64,000 nucleotides of DNA. It comes from Lineus longissimus (lineage: Eukaryota > Nemertea > Pilidiophora > Heteronemertea > Lineidae). The DNA lies in NCBI RefSeq assembly GCF_910592395.1, contig NC_088309.1:15318599-15382598 (forward strand), written 5' to 3'. The notes beneath the pieces were generated by a model. That model worked only from the letters and a program-made list of their open reading frames with translations. It searched no databases and was not told where the DNA came from. The position numbers and the translations under genes were made by a program. This document shows positions 1 to 11,493 of this stretch, piece after piece. Positions within the stretch are counted from its first letter, which is position 1. Each line of letters opens with the position of its first letter.

Positions 1-1085
1 GGGCGGCCGTTATCTACCCACAGTTTCCACCAAAAAGATTTCCGCTTCTTTAACTGGGTCATTTCAGGACACAAATACTTTCAACGGGGCCTAGCAACAC
101 GTTCACAGTTCGATTCCTTCAGCGCAACATGCATGGAGTCAGTAATAGTGTCACAATATTGGTCAATGCGAGACTGAATCGACTCGCGGTTTTCGCCCGG
201 GCGCACACAAAAGACTGGCACGCGTTCAAGTTTTTCCGCAAGGAGTTGAGCATACGAGTCTTTATTGTCAGTCCAATCCTGCTTAGGTTGAGGAACATAG
301 CGAATTCCCAGGTCAGTTTTGAGAGCCCCTGCTTTAATGCGCAGTTTGAATTTCATTGTAATTGGTAGATGGTCACTAACGTTGTTGCTCTCCTCCGGAA
401 TAATTCTACATTCTGTGACAGAAGCAACATCGTGGGAGTTGGCCAAGATGTGATCAATCCATGTGAAAGTCCGAGATTTATGAACAAAGTACGTGTATTG
501 GACTTGTTGTTTATACTTGAAGTCCACAACACTCAGCTCATTCGCAGCAATGAAGTCGTACAAGAGAACACTGTTAGCATTGAAACACTTCTCCCTAGCC
601 CAGTTACTATCTATCATAGCGTCCCTTGGCAGACGGGTGTTGAGATCACCGCACAGTTTATGGGAGCCTGCGGTCCATATTCGTCAATGATACATTGTAG
701 CGCATCTAAAGTTTCAATGCACAGTGAGAGTTGACCAGCGTCACCAGACTTGAAGTACGGTAAATAAACATTGACAATGACATGAATCAACGAACCGGTG
801 GTATCACGGCGACCGACTGTATCAGAGGGGGAGCTAATCTCACTGCTGCAGTAGCGAGGATTCGATTTCACTACAAACGACAGACCCCCAAAGGGTCTGC
901 CGCTGTAGTCCTCATCAGTGTCTGTCATGCTAGACTTAGAATAAACAGAGAGTTAGCTCGTTGGGCCGAAGCAAGGTTTCACTAAGACATACCATATCAT
1001 GGTTTTTGATAAGGTCAGTAACGTAATTAAAATTCTGTTTTAGACCTTTGCAATTCAACGTCACAATCGATGAAAGGATATCCAT
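1..1085 (-). pseudogene. Non-LTR retrotransposon ORF2, APE-type endonuclease part (partial, frameshifted)
   Basis: Read on the minus strand, the N-terminus starts near 1085 (MDILSS, then a TLNCKGL strand and LSET). After a frameshift near 960-930 it continues with GRPFGGLSFVVKS. After another shift near 615 it shows DLNTRLP-like sequence, WIDHILA and the SDHLPI motif. These are the ordered signatures of the apurinic-endonuclease-like domain that nicks target DNA in CR1/L2/Jockey-type elements. The reverse transcriptase would lie off the left edge, so the window holds only the 5' part. At least two frame changes make it non-functional as read. It lies directly downstream of ORF1 in the same element. 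The clade is inferred, not proved. Confidence 0.8.
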
Positions 1086-1283
1086 TGAGCTCGTATTCGT
1101 ATCCAAACATGTACCAATATCCTGAGTAGCGGTTTTCGTATCTGGAATCACGTGATGCGTGCTGGGCAAGTTCCCAGAGGCACGTACTATCCTATTCGTA
1201 TCCATGCATGTACTGATATCCTGAGTAGCAGTTTTCGTATCCAGAATCGTGTGATTCGCGCTGGGCGAATTCCCAGTCGCGAT
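1085..1283 (-). repeat. Two-copy 99-bp tandem repeat at the ORF1 C-terminus
   Basis: The sequence around CCTGAGTAGC recurs at 1121 and 1220, a 99-nt (33-codon) step. On the minus strand it encodes a duplicated Tyr/Gly-rich unit (SGYENCYSGYQYMHGYE, then a diverged copy). Being a multiple of three, it keeps frame. It lies at the junction of ORF1 and ORF2. Confidence 0.75.
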
Positions 1284-2689
1284 TATCCTCGAACCCGTAA
1301 CTCCTCCGGTGGTAATAGGAATTATCGGAATCATATCTCCTGTTGCGTTGACCATTACGGTATCTCGAATTTCCACGAAAGGGTCCACGAGCCTGGTTGA
1401 ATTGTCCTTCATCAACCTTCCAACCTGATTTACGCTGTGAGGCGAATTGCCTAGGTTTCGAACGCTGTGAGGTCTGATGTTGCCTCTCGGGTTTCGTACG
1501 AAAGGGCCGCACCGTCACGCCGTTTGGCCAGATCTCGCTTTGACAAGTAGATTCGAAATCCGCCTGCAGCACATCAGCTTTGAAAGATTGCGAGTCTTTT
1601 CACCTTGACAGCCGTGATGCTGTGTTGAGAGAAATGGTGAACTATGTCAGTTCCTGAGTTAGATTTTGCGACGCCACCTACATACACAGCCCTCGTTTTC
1701 GGGCAAGAGGGGGCCGCCGCAATATGAGATGCTGATGAAGTAGCATTTTCAACATTTTCCGAGAATGAGCCCGAAGCAGCTGCATGGGTAATGTCCTTCA
1801 CTTTTATGCGAGCTCTTCTCCGAGCTCTCTTCTCCTTCCTTCTCAATTTCGATTGTTGCCATTGGGAAAGCGCGAACCCGCTAAGGTCCTGCTTCTCCTC
1901 GTCAATGTCTGTCTCTTCCGAAAATGAAGACACCGAGGCTTCTGTCCCAGAGTCGACTTTGGCAGCATCATTTGGAAGGCACGCATTAGAGTTCTCACCC
2001 GCTCCGTGGTTACCGCTCAGACTGGACACAAGGCTAAAGAGCTCCGCAATTTGCTTTTTCATGCGATTGATTTCGGTGTCTTGGTCCTTTACGGTTTTTA
2101 GGAGGATAGCATAGTCATCATCAGTGTTTCCCTTGGTTTGTGATGCCTGCGCAGCATCCGTTTGGTCATTTGCATCATCTGTTGCGGCTTTGAATATCCT
2201 GTCAAGCTCTTTGGAGTGCGACCTATTCACAATACTATAGCCTATGTGAAAAATATCGTCGACCAGTTTATGTTTGGCATTGCGTTTGACGAGACGTTTC
2301 TCACTGAGGTCTGGAAGACACTTGACACACACCGAGCACAGGTGTTTGCGAAGTTCATTGAGATTATTCTGTTGTAGATTCGAAAGGGAGACTCTGATAT
2401 CATTCTGAGCAAATTGAAAAATATTCCCAATCGACACCTCGAATAGGGTCACAAAGTTCGTCTCATTCTGCTTGGATTCAAGTTCCTCGAGGGTGTTTAA
2501 TTCAGCCATACGAGACGTCAGAGTCGCTGATGTACGATGGCACGCGCTGCCTGAGCTGGCGATCTCTTTAGAGAAACGGGCAGCGTCACATTTCGCACAC
2601 AATAGTAGGTCTCCTTGTCTGAGACGAGTCTCCGATTGTCCTTGTGCATGCGGACACGGTCCCTCCGGCAGGCCTTCGCATCTGGGCAT
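1192..2689 (-). pseudogene. Non-LTR retrotransposon ORF1 (nucleic-acid-binding protein), one frameshift
   Basis: The ATG at 2689 opens a 371-codon frame. The N-terminus has a cysteine-rich start (RCEGLPEGPC, then LLLCAKCDAARF), a pattern common in CR1/L2-type ORF1 proteins. A hydrophilic middle, an acidic stretch (EETDIDEEKQD) and a basic stretch (RRKEKRARRRARIKVK) follow. A weak RRM-like start (VYVGGVA) comes next. The frame stops near 1574, but the adjacent frame carries on without break (WPNGVTVRPF, then an R/Q/Y/G-rich tail to about 1192), so a single-nucleotide frameshift lies near 1590. In intact relatives ORF1 coats the element RNA. It sits just upstream of the endonuclease ORF. Similarity was judged by motif only. 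Confidence 0.75.
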
Positions 2690-2699
2690 GGTGATTTGA

Positions 2700-3232
2700 A
2701 TATGAATAGCCGTAGATTTGAAGGGGTTTAGGACGTATATCGACAGTGTTATGTGTTATGTGTCCATACACGTATGGGTTAAACAATGTACACAGGCCAG
2801 CTGACCTCTCGGCAGGGCCCAGCCAAGTGAGTTTCGTCCAAAAATAGATCTGTTTACACACTACGGCAATGGCTTATTGCAGGTACACGTCAACGGGTCA
2901 TTGATTGTCGGACGTCAGTTCGCCAAGAAAACCAAAGGAATTGAAGGATTCATTGAACTCATCAACATCATTAGTTTTCAGTGAAGTTCAACTGTATTCC
3001 TAGATAAATCACTTTGGTATATAGAGAGTAAGATTACAATTAACTCGCGTTAAAGTTTGAGTTCCGGGGAGGTAGCGTTGTCAGTACGTTGGTTTAGGGG
3101 CGCAATAACCATTGCACTCATGTGTGACATGCAAAGGGTCCAAAGGGGAGGAAGTAATTAGAATTCACACTTAGGCTTACTCTGGGTGTTTGCATTACAC
3201 CATATTAGCCCCATTCAATTGAGGCTTTTGAT
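2700..3232. other. Non-LTR 5' UTR/promoter side and unassigned flank
   Basis: The first 100-200 bases upstream of the ORF1 start are probably the 5' UTR of the non-LTR element. No further coding region, RNA gene or repeat was recognised up to the foldback element at 3233. Confidence 0.4.
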
Positions 3233-3733
3233 ATTTAAAGGTGACCTGAAATGCTTTTATTAAAATTCTAACTTGGGGTATAAAACTATAGGGCATAACA
3301 TAAGAAACACAAGTGTGAAAACCGCATAAAAATCAAACTACTCATCTTAAAGTTATAGCAGTTTGTAATTCAAACATTCCAGGTGGTGCAGGAAGAACAA
3401 ATTAATGATGTACATTGTGTTGTCCTGAAATAAAGTTTTGATAGTTTCATGCTTATATTTTAATTACCTTGTCACAGGTATGAGCTTTTGGGGAACAGGT
3501 AAATGTGCAATTTTAAAATATAGGCATGAAACTCTAAAAAACTTTATTTCAGTACAGCACAATCTACATCATCAGTTTGTCCTTCCTGCACCACCTGGAA
3601 TGTTTGAATTTTCTACCTGCCATAACCTGAAGATGGGTAGTTTGCTTTTTATGCGGTTTTCACCACTGTGCTTGTTATCTTATGCCCTATCATTTTTTCC
3701 CTAAGGTAAAGAGTGTTGTAGGTGACCTTTAAT
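3233..3733. mobile_element. Foldback MITE with about 230-bp arms
   Basis: The left arm (3233-3475) and right arm (3500-3733) are inverted copies. The outer ends read TTAAAGGTGACCT on the left and AGGTGACCTTTAA on the right. Internal landmarks mirror each other, for example a block near AAATAAAGTTTTGATAG versus CTAAAAAACTTTATTT, and CCAGGTGGTGCAGGAAG versus CTTCCTGCACCACCTGG. The tip loop is only a few tens of bases. No transposase is present. Such near-complete palindromes are typical of non-autonomous foldback DNA elements. Confidence 0.85.
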
Positions 3734-4130
3734 GGCCTACTTTGGGAAGACCTAGTTTTTTTCACAGGTTTTATGGAAATCGGACCTTTTGGACAAAGTC
3801 GGGGAAAAGGTCGGACGATGTCGGAGAAATGTCTGAAAAATCAGGAAAAAGTTAGAGAAACCGTTATTAACAAGTCGGAAAAAGCCTCCCACTTATGTAT
3901 GTAATGATTACAGTAAGAAATAACCCATATCCTCAACCCAAAGGATGTGTTAACCCTGCTGCCCCTGTGTTGGATTATGGTGTAACTAGCCATTCCAATG
4001 AAGCTTCAAAAGTTATATGTAATGGGGAGGACGGCCCATCCATGGAACAGCTCCATCGCTTTTGTATTGAGGGAAGACAATAATAAATCCGATCAAGGGC
4101 AGTAGAATCGTAATGTATTACTCATCACTA

Positions 4131-4711
4131 CGTATATGGCAAGCGGAGTGTCCAGTTATTCAATCAACCTATGTTTCTTCATTAAAACTTATTTTTATGG
4201 CTGATAAACTAAGTTTATTTGAAAGAAATATAGTTTTTTTTAATAACTGGACAAACGGCGTGCGTTTGGCAAGCGCGGTGTCCAGTTATTCAATTAATCT
4301 ATATTTCTTAAATAAAACTTAGTTTTATGGCTGATAAACTAAGTTTATTTGAAAGAAATATCGGTTTTTTTAAACAACCTGTATTTTCTCCAAATCAACC
4401 AAATTTTATTGAATAAATTAACATTTCGGTGCGAAAACTTACATAAAAGACAGGTTTTGTTTTGAAAAACCAGTATTTTTAACAGAAAAAAAGGTTTATG
4501 GATAAAAACTTACTTTATGAGGAAAGATTATTGTTTTTTTACAGATAAACTTATATTTTTTCAAGCAACCTGGTTTATAAGCAGAAAATATAGGTTGTTT
4601 AAAAAAAACTATATTTCTTTCAAATAAACTTAGTTTATCATCCATTAACCCAAGTTTTATTGAAGATATATATATTGTTTAAATAACTGGACACTCCGCT
4701 TGCCATATGCG
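4131..4711. mobile_element. TIR element (MITE) with internal duplicated end
   Basis: The terminal inverted repeats match over about 30 bp (ATATGGCAAGCGGAGTGTCC at the left; its reverse complement at the right end, 4684-4711). A second copy of the left-end motif, GGCAAGCGCGGTGTCCAG, starts near 4268, and a reverse copy near 4243. The interior is AT-rich and is built from repeated variants of a TTTCTTCAAATAAACTTAG-like block on both strands. This suggests an element that duplicated its own end. Confidence 0.85.
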
Positions 4712-4764
4712 TCCATATATTAACACACTATGCACTGTCACTTATAACCAAGCCAAATACTGTA

Positions 4765-5102
4765 GAGTATGCATTATCCGGTTGTCTAAAGAACAACGAA
4801 CTGATTCATTGAATAGCCTTGTTGAAGGGCTGGGCGTGCCTGATCAGCAGCATCAGCATCGCCATGGTTCATGGGAAGAACTCCGTTGAGAATGACGGAG
4901 ATAAGCAAAAGTTGACAACTTTTCATTTTGCTGTCTGAACCTTGGAACATTACCACGTTTATACGAGGACACAGCAATTATAATAGCAGAAGTCGTGTTG
5001 CGCAACGATGGACACGCTTGTAGTCTAGTCCTGAAAATGGATATTCAATGAATCAATACGGGTTCGATGTTCTTTAGACAACCGGATAATGCATACTATT
5101 AA
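4765..5102. mobile_element. Short TIR element with about 50-bp ends
   Basis: The left end near 4765 reads AGTATGCATTATCCGGTTGT and continues into CTAAAGAAC and GATTCATTGAAT. The right end, 5045-5102, is the reverse complement (ATTCAATGAATC, GTTCTTTAGACAACCGGATA, ATGCATACT). Spans about 340 bp and has no supported gene inside. Confidence 0.85.
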
Positions 5103-5431
5103 GATTCTTACCGGATATGGTATTCATTCAACTAGCATAATCTGACATGTATCTGTACATGTAAACATTTACATACGATAAGTGAAATTAAACGTAAAAT
5201 AACATTGAACATATTCAGCAACGTAATTGATGGAGACGGTTATGTTGATTGTGTAAGACAGAATGTAAACATGTATATATTTGACTACTGCAAAGAAAAG
5301 TTTACATGAGTCAGAAGAGATAGAAAGTTTAGACGCTTCTTCGGTTACAAGGGTCGGCCGGGGGTCGGCGCAAATACCAGAAAAGTCATGATCAATGTTC
5401 TTTGCTAGAGATAAAAAGTACGCACTGTCAC

Positions 5432-6070
5432 GAGATACGGGAGCCGTGTCCCTAGGTCAGAATGCTAAAGGTACGAGAGTTATTTTGCGCATGGCCAAAA
5501 GGCTTTTGTCCCTCAACTGCGCCGAGTCACAGCTTAGAATTAAAACTCTGCTGCGTGCTTTAAACAATTTAAACAACCAATTTTCAGTGCACTGGTCGAA
5601 AGTGAAGAAACATATAAAAACGAAAGACCCCAGCGTCCCCTGTTCGAATCCCACGATGGTCACTTTTTAATATTCTGCCCGTGATTTTTCTTCTGAATTT
5701 TGTGATAACATTTCTTTATTTGTTGTTAAAAAACTTGACTTTCACTCCAAAATAACAGACAATATCATACATCTTCCGTATCTTATAATAGCTTTAGACT
5801 TGTAAGATTTTTCACAACATTTCATGATTTAGTCTTGCCATGTACACGAGCGGTAAATACTCGAAATATATATCGATATTCAAAAATGTAAATTACAAGT
5901 TATAGTTCCGTATAGCGCTCTATGGAAAAAGGAACGGGAGAAACGCCGTACGAATAAAACTTGCCAATACCACGTGTGGCTAGAGATACGGGAATAATGT
6001 GCACAAGTGCAAAATAACTCCCGTACCTTTAGTATCTGACCTCGGGATACGGGTCCCGTACCTCTAGCAC
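5432..6070. mobile_element. TIR element with about 65-bp diverged inverted ends
   Basis: The left end (5432-5495) contains GATACGGGAGCCGTGTCCC, AGGTCAGA and CTAAAGGTACGAGAGTTATT. The right end (6005-6070) holds the reverse complement with a few changes (AATAACTCCCGTACCTTTAG, TCTGACCTCGGGATACGGG). The right end also contains an 11-bp local palindrome, TACGGGTCCCGTA-like. No transposase is seen. Confidence 0.7.
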
Positions 6071-6546
6071 GTTCCACATGACTGTGAAATCTTTCTTGTA
6101 CCTCGCGGTTAACCAGTACGCGAGATGAAAGCAAGACCAGGAAGCCAAGGATGGGATTTACCACGCTGACTTTATCGCATGATGTTGCTTATCCAATCTA
6201 CTTTGCGTGTTCAAGTACCAACAGAGTTATTAATCAGTTATTTGTGTTTTAGTGTACCTTTTACCAGGCATGAACTGCTCATCTGAACGTACAAAAATTC
6301 TGACAAAATCGGAACACAAAAAAACTCTCAAATTAACGTTACCTTGGTAACTACTTTTCCAAAATGAGTAATTTCATGATTTCCAAGCAAGTGCATAATT
6401 TTCGAGCAAAAGGGACAGTTCGTGTCAGTTTTATCCTAACAACCCGCTGCATATATCTTTTGTCTTGACGGATAACCGGAGAAAATACCGGTTCGAGATG
6501 TCACGACATTTTAAGAATACAATATATATATGTCCCGCTATTTCAG
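6071..6546. other. Intronic sequence upstream of the esterase-like exon
   Basis: No exon, repeat pair or RNA gene was recognised. It is most simply intron of the esterase-like gene, because the exon at 6547 begins directly behind a pyrimidine-rich TATTTCAG acceptor. Confidence 0.45.
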
Positions 6547-7851
6547 ATTGAATTGCATTTCGTGTTCGGTGGGCCGCACTCCTCCAAGACTGTCAAATCT
6601 GACAAGGTCAGGGTGAACTTCAGTGACAAAGACCGCGAAGTCAGCACAAAGACTATGAAACTGTGGACTAACTTTGCAAAATATGGGTGAGTAATACTAT
6701 TTGCCAACAAAAAACGTCCAGTAGCGGACACTTGTTTGAAAATAAAATTGTATAAACGGTATACATGGACTATGTTTTCATAGCTATCTTTCTCACAACC
6801 ATCATCATCGTCATCATGTCCTCCAGCTATACGCGGTCATTGTGGCGACCCTGCACTTTCGACTACACTCCTCGAAATTAAAAGGATTTTGAGCTCATAA
6901 GGACAAATATGCTCCCCGAAATGATTTTTCAACGAAGAGATAAAGCCTAGAGTCTAAGTAGAGGTTTAAGTAGAGGTTTCCAGAATTTCAAAAATCATTA
7001 GGGGTTTTTATTACTGAAAAACCTAAACAGGGTGCATAATCATATGCAGCAGAAAACATGGTGCACAATTCTTAACGCCAGGACGCACTCCCTGGAAATC
7101 GCGGGAATTAGCTGTTTGAGAGCCCCCAGGTGTGCCGCTACTGCACCAAAATCGAATCACTTTCACTTGGCCGTTATGGCCTTCAAAAGCGTTAAAAATA
7201 CCTTGTTTATGTCTTTGTCGATTTAACCATTCAACAAGGATGCCATCCTGACCCCCATGGTCTAAACGCCCTTGAAAGGTAGCCAAGCGCGTGCTATACC
7301 AACAGGAAGAACATTTGAATGGCCCAATTCTTTGTTGTCTAGGGTGGACAAGTGCACATTTTGTTAAATATAAAATATCTAAAATATAGGAAATATAGCT
7401 GTGGTCGTTTGTACACAGTAATATATCCCATGATAGAGTCCATGGTAATGTTCTGTTCTATTCAATTTCAACGGAACTAGGAGTTCTCACTGATAAAACT
7501 TTTGGTTTCAGGGCCCCAACTCCAACGGGTGTGGACAGCTATAACATGAACTGGCAAGAGTTCACAATGGAGTCCTCGGGCTACCTACACCTGGCATCCG
7601 ACGACTTTAATATGCAAAATCATTTCAGTGCCCGCAGAATGGCACTATGGAATAACCTAGTACCAATGATGAAAACGTCTCTGGAGGAATCGAACGATTC
7701 ACCGAAAAACGCATCTGTGTCAGCGCTCTGGATATTCTTGGGGCTATGTTTAGTTTTAACAATGATTGTGATTATTTTGGGCATCATCATTTGCAAGCTT
7801 AAGCAATACAACAGATATGATTGGAACCACACAAATACTGTAGCGACATAA
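6547..7851 (+). CDS. Carboxylesterase/neuroligin-like membrane protein, last two exons (6547-6686 joined to 7512-7851)
   Basis: Exon A follows a TTTCAG acceptor and encodes IELHFVFGGP, then FSDKDREVSTKTMKLW and TNFAKYG. Exon B follows GGTTTCAG and completes the glycine codon across a phase-2 intron (donor GTGAGT at 6687). It continues APTPTGVDSYNMNWQEF, a YLHL strand, and RRMALWNNLVP. This is the C-terminal end of the alpha/beta-hydrolase fold of the cholinesterase/carboxylesterase/neuroligin family; the block after the catalytic His (E-x-x-FVFG, WxNFAKxG, W-x-E, FWNxL) is clear. The catalytic His would be in the preceding exon, which I could not find, so I cannot say whether it is an enzyme or an adhesion protein. 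After the fold come a short Ser/Asn linker, one hydrophobic segment (WIFLGLCLVLTMIVIILGII) and a 17-residue cytoplasmic tail. This predicts a type I membrane protein. The stop is at 7849-7851. Confidence 0.9.
6687..7511 (+). other. Phase-2 intron of the esterase-like gene
   Basis: The donor GTGAGT and acceptor TTTGGTTTCAG match consensus, and joining them restores one frame. Small open frames inside on both strands have no recognisable protein content. Confidence 0.85.
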
Positions 7852-8059
7852 GGTTCACACCAGAAATGCGTCACACTCATTTCAATAACTTCAAACGAAA
7901 GCAAACTAAGCCGCGAGATTCACATTTTTGCCGCATTGCCCTGTTGCTTTGGGATGTTAAAATACGTTATCTTTGAGTGAGCGTGGACAAAACGGATGAT
8001 AAAACAGGCAATTTACATTACACATGCCAGTTATATGTTGCTTCTACAGTATGAACTCC

Positions 8060-8918
8060 CATATCATGATGGGTTGGCATAAAACCTGGCGGATGGCGAT
8101 TGACCAATGGCGAGTTAGCGTGTGTTTTTAGCGAGTTTTCAAAACCCTGCGAAATGTCAGGTACCAGTCTCCTGTTAGATCTCATCAGCATGCATAGCTG
8201 CCAGTCATAGAAGACCCCCCTTCGAAAGGCGACCCTCTATTTTATAAAAATGGTACCCTGCCCGCCTCCACCCATTCATCCCCTTCCATCCTATATGTTC
8301 AAATAAAAACCCTAAGGAAATGACTTGGGTTGCAGTAATTTGGAAGCATTTTACAGAATACACACTAAAACTGTTCCAAAATTGAATTTTTAATCGCATA
8401 ATAGCCCCTTCCCAATGAAAACCCACCCTTCGTTTTCAATTACAACTACATGTACATGCAGGTCCCTCCCAAAAACACCCAGATGGAACCATGTAGAACT
8501 AATTAAAAATCCACTTCGAACTGCACTTTTCTTGTTGGCGATGGAATTGCCATCTATATAAAAAGCGAAGGCCTAAGGTTTCTAGCGATGCTCTTTTGTT
8601 TTACGCTCTCCAAAAACCATCATCTCGGCGTTTTCCTTTGAAATTTTATCACAATAACACCCGAAAGTAGCAAAAAGATTGCCGTAAAGATTTACAAGTC
8701 CAGCACAACAAATCCACGTTCCAAAAGCCTTAAAATAGATGCGAGTCTTTTCTAAAGAATCACGTAACACCCGAGGATGGTCGATTGAGTAGAGGGATCT
8801 GACAGGAGTCTGGTATACCTGATATTTCGCAAGGTTTTGAAAACTCGTCAAAAATACACGCCAACTCGCCATGGGACAATCGTCATCCGCCAGGTTTTAT
8901 ACCAACCCAGTCATAATC
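8060..8918. mobile_element. TIR element with about 125-bp inverted ends
   Basis: The left end (8066-8185) contains GGGTTGGCATAAAACCTGGC, GGCGAGTTAGCGTGT, GAGTTTTCAAAACC and CAGTCTCCTGT. The right end (8790-8915) is the reverse complement at roughly 85% identity (GGTTTTGAAAACTCG, AACTCGCCATGG, GCCAGGTTTTATACCAACCC). The interior of about 600 bp has no credible gene. Confidence 0.85.
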
Positions 8919-9149
8919 GCTTCATACTCTTGGTGAATCTTCTATAACCACGGACATCATATTATGCAAGAAGTTACATGTAGATGTCGACATATTTCAA
9001 CGAATCAACTGCGAAAACCTATAGTGGCGTTTACACTATATACTTGACCCGATGATTAATGGCGCTGTAGAAGTTGAAAATGTCCTCCCTGGAAAAAGTG
9101 TCGGGTCCTAATGTATTCTGACGGATTTAGGTTCTATAGAGTAAAGGGA

Positions 9150-11432
9150 GATTAAAGCTGAACTGTATCCATAAAAAGAGCCTGCGCCATGTTTTAAAAA
9201 AAGGAAGCCGTGCCACCGCGCGACTACCTTTGTAAATAGCAACTACCATCCGCCATGTCCGTCATGTTTTAAACACCCTCAGATTGTACAGACCACCTCC
9301 CTTTGTAGGTGGCGCTGTCATTCAAAATTTCAGGAGCCGACACGACAACAACTCTCAATAGATTCCAATGTAAGTGCGCGTTCCTGTCCTCCGACATGTA
9401 CGCGGGTCGCCATCGAAGTCTTGCCAATGTACATGCAGTGTACAAATGGCAACAGGCCCTGTCCAAAATTGCATGGCTGAAAAGAGAAAAGTTGTAAAGC
9501 ATGCAGTATCAAAACCGGTTATAACATGCTTCCCGAAATTGGTGGCTTGCATTGGAACTAACTTTTTCCCCCTGGTCCGTCATTAAAGGCATTCAAATGT
9601 GTTGGTCAACCATGACTATAACTATATCCTTTGTCCCTCCACCATAAGGCCTAGTTTCCCCTTATGACATCACTATTTCGGACACTTAGCGCCCCATTCC
9701 TGGAAAGGTGTATTGTTGTACGGACGATAACACTTATGAAAGTCGCTGTGAAATCAACCTGTCGGAGCTCGGTCCTCGCCACCGAGACCCACCTGAGTAG
9801 ACAAAAAGCCTTGTAGAGTTAGCCGAATCTGTCATGCCGAAAACGCCTCTAGTCCTACGAGCCCTCTTGATTTGACCTGCAGTCATTGGCGATGCAATGG
9901 CAAAGGTCTGCATGTATTACCTAATACAATGAAAACGGCATTGGTATTAGTCTGACTGGGACACGCGTACCAATCTGGGGCCCAGTTCTTTCACTGCAAT
10001 GATATGCATAGGTCATGCCTACATCGCTTGTCGCCCGTAACTGAGTTCACGTAGGCCCTTTTTCGAGATGGCAGTTTTGGTGTGTGGACGCATGGATATG
10101 CTGTTTTGGTGTTTTTGGGAATTACTCGTTTTTCTGTGGACTAAAAGTACTAACTTACTAAGACTCATTCTACTGGTTTTTGAGTTGACCTGGTTTGTTG
10201 GTGTGGGTTTCTGTAACCCTACAAGGCTTCTTATTACTCGGGTGGGTCCCGTCGGCGAGGGCCGAGCTTCGACAGGTTGATTTCACAGCCACTTTCATGA
10301 GTTTTATCGTCCGTACAACGAATTGGCCTAACCACTGTGAATTGATATCTGCATATATCAGTTCCAATAATAAAGTGAGGAAAATTGGTCGCCTTGACTC
10401 TCGAATCGTGAAATTTGAGCGACTTCAACAGGCAGACAGTGCATGCCAATTTCATAAAGCTAGTTACTCCTCGTGTAACCATTGTACTCCAAATCGGATC
10501 ACAAATAGTCACTAACAGTGATTAAAAATTAACGTTATCCCCAACCACCAAATGAGCACTATCGATATGCCAAAACAAATGATGCACGCTCTCTAGACAC
10601 TAGCGGCGCTGACGCCACCATCTTGAAAAGCAGTTCCGCGGATATAAAAAAGGAAAGAATTTGTCTTATTGCAATGAGGCTACCGCATCACCACTAAGAC
10701 CGCGAAATTAGTGCTGCCCGACATCCAAGATGGCGGCAAGTGGTCAATTAAATTTCGATGTTTGGCTCTCTCGCTTGTGCTCGTTTGGTTTGTTTGTTGA
10801 TAATGTACATTTTTAATCACTGTTAGTGACTATTTGTGATGCGATTTGGAGTACAATGGATACATGAGGAGTAAATTGAGAATAAGTAGCTCAGAATAGA
10901 ATAGTTTTTGGACTTTTTGCATGCACTGTCTGCCTCTTGAAGTCGCTTAAATTTCACGATTCGTGAGTCCAGGCGACCAATTTTCCTCACTTTATTATTG
11001 GAACTGATATATGTACATGTATATCAATTCACTGTTGCCTGACTATTGAATGACCGGCTTTGATGCTGCATGCTTTAAAACTTTTCTTTTTTCAGCCATG
11101 CCATTTTTTTGACAGGGCCACTCGCCGGTTGTACACTACATCTACATTGGCAATGCTTCGATGGTGACCCGTGTACATGTCGGAGGACAGGAGCGAGCAC
11201 TTACAGTACATTTGAATCCATTGAAAGTTGTTGTCGTGTCGGCTTCTGAAATCTTGAATGACCACACCACCTACAAAGGGAGGTGGTCTATCATATCTGA
11301 GGGCATTCAAAACATTGTGGACAGCCATTTAAAACATGGCGGATGGTAGTTGCTATTACAAGTAGTCGCCCAGTCGCGCGGCTTCCTTTTTTTAAACATT
11401 GCGTAGGCTCTTATGGAGACAGCTCAACCCTA
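9150..11432. mobile_element. Large nested foldback element, about 2.3 kb
   Basis: Three inverted pairs are nested. Outer: 9150-9530 with 11040-11432 (AGAGCCTGCGCC versus GCGTAGGCTCT; CAACTACCATCCGCCATG versus CATGGCGGATGGTAGTTG; CCGACATGTACGCGGGTC versus GACCCGTGTACATGTCGG). Middle: about 9705-9795 with 10240-10325 (ACGGACGATAACACTTATGA versus the reverse of TCATGAGTTTTATCGTCCGT). Inner: 10330-10530 with 10800-11030 (TAATAAAGTGAGGAAAATTG versus CAATTTTCCTCACTTTATTA). A still smaller inverted pair around CCATCTTG/CAAGATGG sits at 10618 and 10728. No transposase is seen. The structure implies several elements inserted in each other or stepwise inverted duplication. Confidence 0.8.
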
Positions 11433-11493
11433 AAAGCGCATAATAGAATACTTTCTTCCCTGGACATCCTAGGATATTTCAAACTCTAACACT

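Noticed and set aside
5615-5665. tRNA-like 3' half with a TGTTCGAATCCC B-box
   Set aside because: The flanking T-stem does not pair and no 5' half (A-box, anticodon arm) precedes it, so neither a tRNA nor a clear tRNA-derived SINE can be supported.
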